This document shows, one piece after another, positions 1-64,000 of a stretch of 64,000 bases of DNA (positions within the stretch are counted from its first letter, which is position 1; each line of letters opens with the position of its first letter). The DNA comes from Ascaris suum (Eukaryota > Nematoda > Chromadorea > Rhabditida > Ascarididae). The position numbers and the translations under genes were made by a program. The stretch covers positions 11,197,866 through 11,261,865 of the forward strand of contig CM024170.1 in assembly GCA_013433145.1 (NCBI GenBank), read 5' to 3'. The notes under the pieces were generated by a model that saw only the letters and a program-made list of their open reading frames with translations, did no database searches and was not told the origin of the DNA.

Positions 1-422
1 AAAAAAATTTGACTATAATGTGAAACAAATCACATAAGCCCTTTATATATTTTGATTTTGGAAATTTATTTAAAATTTTATTAATTTTGTAGATGTTATT
101 TTAAGCTTATACTTGGAAAATTTGGATCAAAATTATAAAGTTATTTGTAAGTATGAAAGTAAATGGCAGCTTTATTAACCTCTCTTTCATTAACGTTAAT
201 CACGTAAAGTGAAAATGATGAGGTGAGGAAATCGAGTGCCGAAAAAAAAATTCCGTTGAAAATTTATCTAAGAGATTTATCTAGTTCCATAGAGAAATCT
301 ATAGGAAGAGAAGTGAAAAAAATTGATATTTTATAAAAAGCTTTTACGCAATCAAGATTCATTGCTTGGATTTTGATTTTGGTTTTTTTTTGTGTCTTAA
401 ACGAATAAAATAGTTTGGTCGA

Positions 423-428
423 TTTCAG
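423..428 (+). promoter_or_regulatory. Candidate 5' UTR or spliced-leader acceptor site
   Basis: A TTTCAG followed by a T-rich run lies about 27 nt before the start codon proposed for the gene at 456. An in-frame TAA at 444-446 separates it from the ATG, so anything spliced here is 5' UTR. In nematodes such a site upstream of a first coding exon is often where a spliced leader is added. That use is inferred; only the motif and spacing are seen. The rest of 1-455 is AT-rich and shows no gene. Confidence 0.3.
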
Positions 429-455
429 TTTTTTTTTTTTGGCTAACGCGGCAAT

Positions 456-8497
<8,042 letters not shown>

Positions 8498-10386
8498 ACG
8501 GAATTTTTCATTTACGTCATATTTTATTCATTTCAATTTTCCAACTGATGAAAAAAATAACTTCGAATGCACACCTGAGATGAAGATTTAGTGCAAGAAA
8601 AAAAAAACAATTTTCAAACGCTTTTCTAAACGGTCGGACATCATCATTTGAATGCAACTATAGATTGGATATATCTATCAATTTAGTAAAATATATTTCA
8701 TTTAGATATCAACCGTTATCATTAAACTTAACATCAAATACTGAAAGGTCACATCCTTATCTATACGTTTCTATACCAAAAAGAACATTCTCGATCGAGA
8801 AGTTAACGAATATTTATGTCAAAACTTCCCAATAATTTAATGTCGATATCCTTATTCCCTCTAAAGATTAGATGATATTTCTGCTAAGGTAAAAAAATTT
8901 TCGGGGAATTCTTCATTCCCATATGGTGTTCTTGTTTACTATTTTACACTAATTACGATTTTATATGAACTGATTCACTTAAAGAGACGACGACCGAGTA
9001 TAATAAGGTAAAGCATTTGAACGTAGAAATGGAAAGAAAATACCAGAAAAAAAAAACAGTAAAAACGCACATCACAGCATCAATTGCAAGCAGAAACGAT
9101 GAGAAGATCAACGAGCAAGGTTTCACACGATAGATGTGATTGAAATTGGCTAAAAATAAAAAAAAACCACTAGAAGCGATCAATGAAAAAATTTGCGGTA
9201 TTCCAAAAACAAAATATCATGCACAATCATAGAACATTCGTTCATTCAATAAATCAACAGTTTCATAGTTTCAATGATCACTTCCTAGATTTGTGCATGA
9301 AATAATCAGAAGTGATGAATTTATCATTATATGTAAAGCCAAGGGTGATAAATACTGTTTCATGCTGTTGCAACTATTTCTTTCATGTGCCTTCATAATT
9401 AGTTCTATAAATAAGCGTTACAGCAATGTTGAACTTGTGCATATACTTGTATACATGTCTGTTTGTCTGCTTGTCCGATGAAACCAATTGTTTACTATAC
9501 TTCACAATGATCCATTCCGGAATGGATCAATATGAAGTATGATAAAGGCGGTAATATTATAATGCACTCTATACTCCGGAGGGATTATAGATTATTTAGA
9601 TGGGAAGAATTTAGACGTGCCACGCACCAGATAGATTCTCACTGTACGCTAATGGGTCAGAAAAAAAACTTGTCTTCCGTAAAGTGGCCGTTCTGATATT
9701 TCGAACATTTACAAGCATTTCGTGAAATTCGTTGGTGGAATGAGAAAAACGGAAAAGCGCACATCGTGCCAGTCTATCTGACATGCTTTCCCACTTATCT
9801 TCATGAAAATGCTTTAGAATCTTAGAACGTTAACCGTCGACATTCGTTTGTGATTGACGTTAAATTAGAGCTCAATAAATTCCATTGAACAAATTCACTC
9901 CCTTTATTACTGTATGGTTCCATACTGTGGTTCACACTTCTATTGACTCTAGCGAGAATAACGTTTGCCTCCATTATCATAAGAAAACAGCATAACAGAA
10001 CAATCTTCGCCGACACATAGATGATGTTTCCCAACTTCTTAATTTCAACTTTACCATGGACCAATGGTAGGACTTTTGATAGGAATATTAAGGAGCCACT
10101 TTTAATGACATCTCTGCAAATGATATACTATACACTTATGCCATATTTGTAGCTTTTGAGAAACCAACTGCCACCCAGAAAACATGCAAATCATGCAATT
10201 AGAATGAAGTAAAACATATTTTAAGACTCATTATAACAGAAGAAATTCGAGAAAAATAAAGGATCGCTATGATGCTGCAAAGAACCTCAAACAGCCGAGA
10301 TTCTTGAAACACAGCCTCGCTGAAATTTTTTTAGTTCACTAGTGAAATATACTACAACTGGATTCAAAACGAAGCACGACCAGATA
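8498..10386. other. Tail-to-tail intergenic region
   Basis: This lies between the stop of the plus-strand 456-8497 model and the stop of the minus-strand membrane-protein gene. It is AT-rich. The ORFs present (up to 80 codons) are within chance expectation and have no domain. The only notable structure is the palindrome at 9497-9540. TTTATT at 9903-9908 (AATAAA on the minus strand) is about 480 bp beyond the minus gene's stop and could be its poly(A) signal. Confidence 0.5.
9497..9540. repeat. 44-nt near-perfect palindrome (cruciform-forming)
   Basis: A perfect 22-nt palindrome centred on TTCCGGAA (9508-9529) is flanked on each side by 3 nt that mostly do not pair. An 8-nt perfect outer arm follows (ATACTTCA and TGAAGTAT). 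There is no loop, so as DNA it would extrude a cruciform and as RNA a tight stem. It stands alone in the convergent intergenic region. Confidence 0.9.
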
Positions 10387-22124
<11,738 letters not shown>

Positions 22125-22804
22125 TGTTAGTAATTCCACAATTGTGATAATATTTCGAGAAAAATTGCACTAATCAATTCTCAGGAAAACAAAATAGTTG
22201 TAGCGCAGAGCGCATATCCGATGCGCTAAATTAAAAAAACATGAAGCCACATATGCTAAAAAAAAAACATTCAGAATTCAATTATCAATATTGTATCCGA
22301 TTAGAAAATCACATATTGCTGAGAATCGATAATAAAACTGGAAAATATTATCGCGAAAGAAGAATAAGAATTGAAGTATCATCTATGAAGACAAATTCAA
22401 AGTGGAAATGATTCATATCAATATCAAAACATCCACCAATCAATTGGTTAGGGTGATTTGATGGATAATATAAGCAACGATACGTTGTCCTAAGAGAACT
22501 TTATGCCTTTAATGCACATCTCAAAACAATTAAACATAGTACATCATAAAATGGCATGAAAAAGTAATAAAAACAAGCATAAATCTTTGTTTTTACTTAT
22601 AAATATTTTTGCACTAAAATGGTTACTAAATCATTCAAAAAAACCAAGATCGATGAAATCGGCGAGCATAATAAATTAATTAAAATAAGAAATAAAAGAA
22701 AAATCTATGCTCAAGAAATCTAAAGAAATAGAAAGCAACGAACTATAATATCTGATGCGTAACGTCTAGTGCAAAAGGAAGCATAAAGGTATATACTGGC
22801 AGAG
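22125..22804. other. Head-to-head intergenic region
   Basis: About 680 bp separates the minus-strand start at 22124 from the first recognised plus-strand exon at 22805. It is AT-rich and should contain the promoter of the minus gene and perhaps the missing 5' exon of the plus gene. A 34-codon ORF from ATG 22620 (MVTKSFKKTKIDEIG...) is basic but has no downstream GT donor to link it. No promoter motif is convincing. Confidence 0.4.
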
Positions 22805-27055
<4,251 letters not shown>

Positions 27056-27057
<2 letters not shown>

Positions 27058-27061
27058 TAAA
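27056..27061 (+). terminator. Poly(A) signal AATAAA overlapping the stop codon
   Basis: The final exon at 26962 ends GAG-TAA-TAA-AAA, so AATAAA begins inside the stop codon. Nematode 3' UTRs can be very short, and this arrangement would give one of only about 10-20 nt. It supports this exon being terminal. The function is inferred from the motif and its position. Confidence 0.4.
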
Positions 27062-30000
27062 AAGGTAGTGTTAAGGCACTTCAAGCACATCGTGAGCACT
27101 TACATCGTTCGCACTGCTCGATGCAAATGTTGGTATGCGGATGCAAGCCTTCATGAGTCATGATCGTGACAATGATGAATCAGAAAGACATCGCCAAAAG
27201 TCATTCATTCCTTTCTGAGAGGATATCACTCTGATTCATGACCTGTCAATTCCAAATAAATACCGGTCTCATCGGCAGCATAAATGGGAAACAGTTCTAA
27301 ATTATAATAATGGAAGGAACGATAAGTTTTGTAGGCCGAAAATAGGAATTATTTCGTCAAGATAACCGATGCATAGATAGGCTTATAACTTTCGGTTTAA
27401 AAAATGATCGATGTGTTCGAACTCATAAAGCATCTTATGATTCTAGCAAAATCTTGGTTTTAGGACGGAGTTTCACTAACTCCATCATAAAACCAAGATT
27501 TTGCTAGAATTTTAGCAACAGAAATAGAAAACGAAAAGGGTTTAGTACAGTGCTACGAATCTGATACATCATAAGGAAGACAATTGCGCCGTAAATGCTC
27601 AAATATTGCAGGTTATTGTGTTTAATAACCGTCAATTACTACTGCTTAAAATTTACTTATAAGTTAATAAAGTAATATTTCGAATGAATCTTTTATAGTA
27701 GAGAAATAGAACAATCGATTTCAGCGATTATAATTAATAGATATTCCAGAGATTGTTGCCTACATGTATGATATTAGAATCAATGCATCTCTGTTAGCAC
27801 AATGTTATTAGTGCAGCTATAAAAGAAACGATGATCTATAATATGCACAACGAAAAAGTACTGATTTATGTGAGGTTTGCTCTCATCGCGTACTTCAGTA
27901 TACCTACTGCTTTCGTATACCCACTAATATCAACCATCATGAGCCGTACTAATTAGTTTTATATTTTATGAGGTGTAATTTATTTAGTGAATTCTTCTCA
28001 AACCGCAAGCGAAAATACGAAAAATTTTCTACAATTGCAAGAATAAAAGTCGAATCCATTTGTCGACTTTGAAGGCAATTAAATCGAAATATTATATGCA
28101 GCAGCTTACTTTCAAAAAATTTGTAATTCACCTTATTTTAAAAAATTTAACCAATTAAGAAATTCTCTACTATTATTTCAATATTGCATAGATGGTCAAT
28201 GATTTCTTCTGTTCAAATCAGTAGCCTCGAGAGTTCCTGGTCAACTTTGGATGCATTATAATGGTCATCAAAATGACCTCCGAAATTTATGGTCATTAGT
28301 TTAAATTTAGAAGGTCAAGGGTCAATTTTAGAGACTACTTATGATTTCAATGGTTTTTTTTCAGATTAGAAATATTGTGTGATAAAACATATATATGTTA
28401 ATAAAAGTTGATTCCAGCCAATATCCCGACAAAACAAGATTCAGATACTTCCAATAATTCCATGTAAGCCTCTCAGGTAGATATTGAAGGATCAGCTTAT
28501 ATCAATTCTGTAGCAGCCGTATTTGTTTACCACACCAATATGCTTCTGAGTGAGAGGTGACTGTGTTTGCTAATATCATTGCGAGTAAGCAACGACGAGC
28601 AAATCGCTACAACACTCCGCTAAATGTTAGAGCCGATTAACGCGAATACATAACCAATCATTCGCCAAAAACAACGACTAACAGAATGGTGCAAATGGCC
28701 AATAGGTTATGTGGGTAGCATATATATACTCTATATAGCATCTCTTAGGGGCTACCTTCGGAAAGCAGATAAATCGTTTTGATCGGCAACACTAACGATT
28801 ACTTCATGAACACATCTCAATTTATTGGTGCATTCCTCTGATCTCCGAGTTTATTTTTAAAGGGTAACGCATATCCACAGATCAAATGTGTAAATTTGTC
28901 TTTTCCAGATACAACGTAGATCACATAAATGTCTTTTTTTTAGTTCTGAGTAACAAATTTTGTTATGAAAGGCTTTCGGTATTGTGATAGGCGACAATCG
29001 ATACGTTCACATACGATAATGCTCATTTATGCTTTAGTGCCAACTTAGTGTTGAATTAACGTTCTTATCTCCAATAAGGATTTAAAAATTTTATTGGTTG
29101 ACAACAAAAGTAATGAATATGAAATTAAAAGACTATAATCGATCTAAGAAAGATATATATAAATGAAGCATAACAAGATTCTAAAAAGAAGTTTTTCAAA
29201 GGCAATTTAGGGCAGTTATTGGCAATGCGTCCGATAGCACCCGACAGTCAAAACACAATTTGAAAACAATTTTTTAAAGAATATATAAATGAAAAAAAGA
29301 TTAAGGTCACAATTGCGAATGAAATTTGAAAAGATAATCGAGCAGATACGTTCAACAGAAAATAATCTGAGGAAAAATCGTTCATTGCAAAAGTAAACGA
29401 AAGGCGGCATTTCACAACTTAGAGATTAGAGAAATCTCTAGAACACAATACCGTCATAACTAGTGAAGCCTGAGATAACATCACATCGTCTATAAGTTCG
29501 CATCGTGTATATACCTATCGATGTGGTTCTTATTCACAACATAAGACCGCTTCTCTCCTCCCCCCCCCCTCCCCGCCCTCCCCCTTCTCCCCCCTTCATC
29601 TCTTTTCCTTTCCATATTGAATGAACATCGAATAGCCCCTTCGCTCCCATCCGCTCTGATTCGTTAGAACGTGTTGTTTGGCCAATAATTTCATGGGCGA
29701 TAAGAAAGCAACTGCGGAATACGCCAATATCGTTGTTAAGCCGGTTCGAAAATTTCAGCCCTCAAGTAGGAAGGCTGAAACCTTCTCACGATGAACGAAG
29801 AAATGAGCGTGCCCACCTATTGCTTATATCTCTGCCACATTTTACTTTTAAGGCACAGAAATCATAACCCTGGAATAGATTAAATCTTAAGCAATAAGCC
29901 AAGCACGCGTAATCTCTTATTGAATTTGAAAGTTTTCATCCATTCAATTCTCGACATCTATCATCGAAAAATATCACGAATATTAGCGAGAATGTTTCAT

Positions 30001-30591
30001 CGAACGTACGCACAACATAGAAGAGTAAGAACAATTCCAAGCTCGCTCCACTTTGATCAGTGCAACAAATGACGGCTGGAAGAAATGCCATCAATTGATA
30101 GGCAGTATCAAGTGAAAGGCAAAGATAAGCACTATAACACTATCACGGGGCAGGTTATGTTCTTATTTGTCCACAGTGATTATTGCTTGAAGGTTCGTTT
30201 CACAACAATCAATGCCACTTATGAAATCGCATCATTTTGCACTACGGGCAAAAAATATGTTAAAGATGAAATCATCGAAATAATGCAAAAATTCCATACA
30301 ACCATTAACCGTATCCGATAACTCAGTACTTACATACTGTTAATCTCTTTGTAAGTTGTTAAAGAGGGACAAAATTGCGATTGTTGTGCCATACACATTA
30401 TGGCTCACTGAATATGGCACAAAGCATATTGATCAAAACGAATAGGATTGATTTCCAAGAAAAGGCGTTAGTATAGTTGAATTATTGAAATTAGCACACT
30501 AGAGCTATTAGCAAATGCAGTGAAAAATTAATGATGAGCATATTAAAGGCAGAGGAAGTTGATGATGAAAATTCACGCATACGGTAGCAAC
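27062..30591. other. Tail-to-tail intergenic region
   Basis: This lies between the plus gene ending at 27057 and the matrix-receptor gene ending at 30592. It contains the strong hairpin at 27439-27511 and a C-rich tract near 29560-29590. Two small plus-strand ORFs (33 codons from ATG 29692; 78 codons at 30085-30321) lack supporting splice or domain evidence. Nothing else is recognised. Confidence 0.5.
27439..27511. repeat. Hairpin with 23-bp perfect arms
   Basis: Arms 27440-27462 and 27488-27510 are perfectly complementary over 23 nt, with a G-U closing pair outside. The 25-nt centre forms a second stem, GGAGTT with AACTCC around a 5-nt loop. The result is one extended hairpin of about 72 nt. 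Size and shape resemble a microRNA precursor, though perfect pairing is also seen in fold-back transposon relics. It lies about 380 bp past the plus-strand gene. No product is shown by sequence alone. Confidence 0.85.
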
Positions 30592-63132
<32,541 letters not shown>

Positions 63133-63207
63133 CTGCAATAATACTTTATTATCATACCAAGTGTCCATCAATCGGCGTCGAAGAGCTCTAAACAACGAAT
63201 AGCTTAC

Positions 63208-63245
63208 GTCTAATGAGGGAATCGTGAAAGCGTGAGGCGATTCAT
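63208..63245 (-). CDS. Candidate 38-nt micro-exon of the matrix receptor gene
   Basis: Acceptor CTGTTAG and donor GTAAGC enclose 38 nt that enter in phase 1 and leave in phase 0, matching the phase-0 start of the exon at 63132. It would add ESPHAFTIPSLD. The intron to the next exon would be 75 nt. It is a plausible linker exon, but its small size makes chance possible. The remaining right flank (63246-64000) shows no other exon. Confidence 0.3.
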
Positions 63246-64000
63246 CTAACAGACGCATATTTTTATGAATGATGAGGATAACTGTATGCAAAAGTCGAAA
63301 ACTAATAAAATTTACTGCTCTCGATCTTCGAGCACATAATATTTATGGTTTCATCCACTTCTCTCATATGCTGTAAACGACAACAGTCCTCTTCTCTCCC
63401 TCTCCCCCTCCCTCACTCACTTTGATTCCAACATTGCGTAGTCACCTCCAAACCGGAAGCAAATGTTTTAAACATGGAAAGAAACAAAAATTTGCCAACA
63501 ATATTCCAACAAAAGTGTAAATACAAATGACGAGTGCTTTTCTAATTTTTACAACTCAAAAACAATTATGGGCCAATATCTAAAATCACTTATACAACAT
63601 TCATTAAGAGGTATATCTACAATTCGATAAATATCATCTAATCATTTCTGAATTAAATCAAATAACAGCTCTTTACAAATTTAAGTCAAGCATATTGACT
63701 ATTAACAAGAATTTATTACTCTTTTTTTTTGCAGAAATAATGTATAGCATTTTTGCGATCTTTAGCAATAAGTGCATTTGCACGTGATTTTTCGAGTATT
63801 TTAGCCGCCTCAATTCGATACACATTAGAAAAATTTAATGTTTACCTTGAATTATTTCTGCTGAATTTTTTTATGAGCTTAAAAGTAATGGATTTTTTTT
63901 TCTTCAAATTTCCATTTATTTTTAAATGTTCAATGAAGCGTTGATAATTATAAAAAATTTAATTTCGACGAAAAAAAAAATTTTCCATCTTTTTGTGTAA

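Noticed and set aside
27104..27161. Sprouty-like cysteine pattern in the read-through peptide CIEQCERCKCSRC-A-stop
   Set aside because: The resemblance covers about 15 residues and is followed at once by a stop codon; the rest of a Sprouty domain is absent.
29692..29793. 33-codon plus ORF starting MGDKKATAEYANIVVK
   Set aside because: The composition is protein-like, but no partner exon with matching phase was found nearby and the only donor (GTAGGA) is weak.
63133..63291. Upstream extension of the 63003-63132 exon ORF to an ATG near 63291
   Set aside because: A clear TTATTGCAG acceptor marks the exon start at 63132, and the extension lacks EGF character. The gene's true N-terminus must lie beyond the window.

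Overview
This is eukaryotic, almost certainly nematode, genomic DNA. It is AT-rich, with split genes, short TTTCAG/TTGCAG-type 3' splice sites, long (TA)n microsatellites and one large extracellular-matrix receptor gene of a kind known from nematodes. Low gene density and long introns (mostly 0.3-2.4 kb) argue against a compact Caenorhabditis-like genome. I cannot name the species. I saw no bacterial genes, CRISPR array, rRNA or tRNA. Nearly all genes here are split into small exons, so the models below were built by hand from splice sites, reading frame and phase.

Layout. (A) Plus strand, 456-8497: a four-exon model for a 160-residue unrecognised protein ending in a PDZ-ligand-like tail. Its last intron holds a (TA)n tract and a block of broken coding-like sequence. 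(B) Minus strand, 22124-10387: an eleven-exon gene for a four-pass membrane protein of about 550-557 residues. It has a long Arg/Ser/His-rich and Pro-rich cytosolic tail, and its second exon exists in three alternative versions that must be used one at a time. (C) Plus strand, 22805-27057: six phase-compatible exons of an unrecognised protein, 5'-incomplete, ending on a stop codon that overlaps AATAAA. B and C are head to head; C and D are tail to tail. (D) Minus strand, 63132-30592: 39 exons giving the C-terminal 1914 residues of a MUA-3/MUP-4-type transmembrane matrix receptor. The order is EGF repeats, a VWA domain with intact MIDAS, 13 EGF repeats, two Cys-module + SEA units, five EGF repeats, one membrane span and a cytoplasmic tail of about 235 residues. 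Its N-terminus lies beyond the right edge.

In C. elegans, receptors of family D link the apical cuticle to epidermal intermediate filaments at muscle-attachment sites. The other three genes show no clear functional link to it. The points most worth following up are the triple alternative exon in gene B, the recurring GTTC-type 5' splice sites, the unassigned gene C, the 23-bp perfect hairpin at 27440-27510, and the 44-nt cruciform-like palindrome at 9497-9540.
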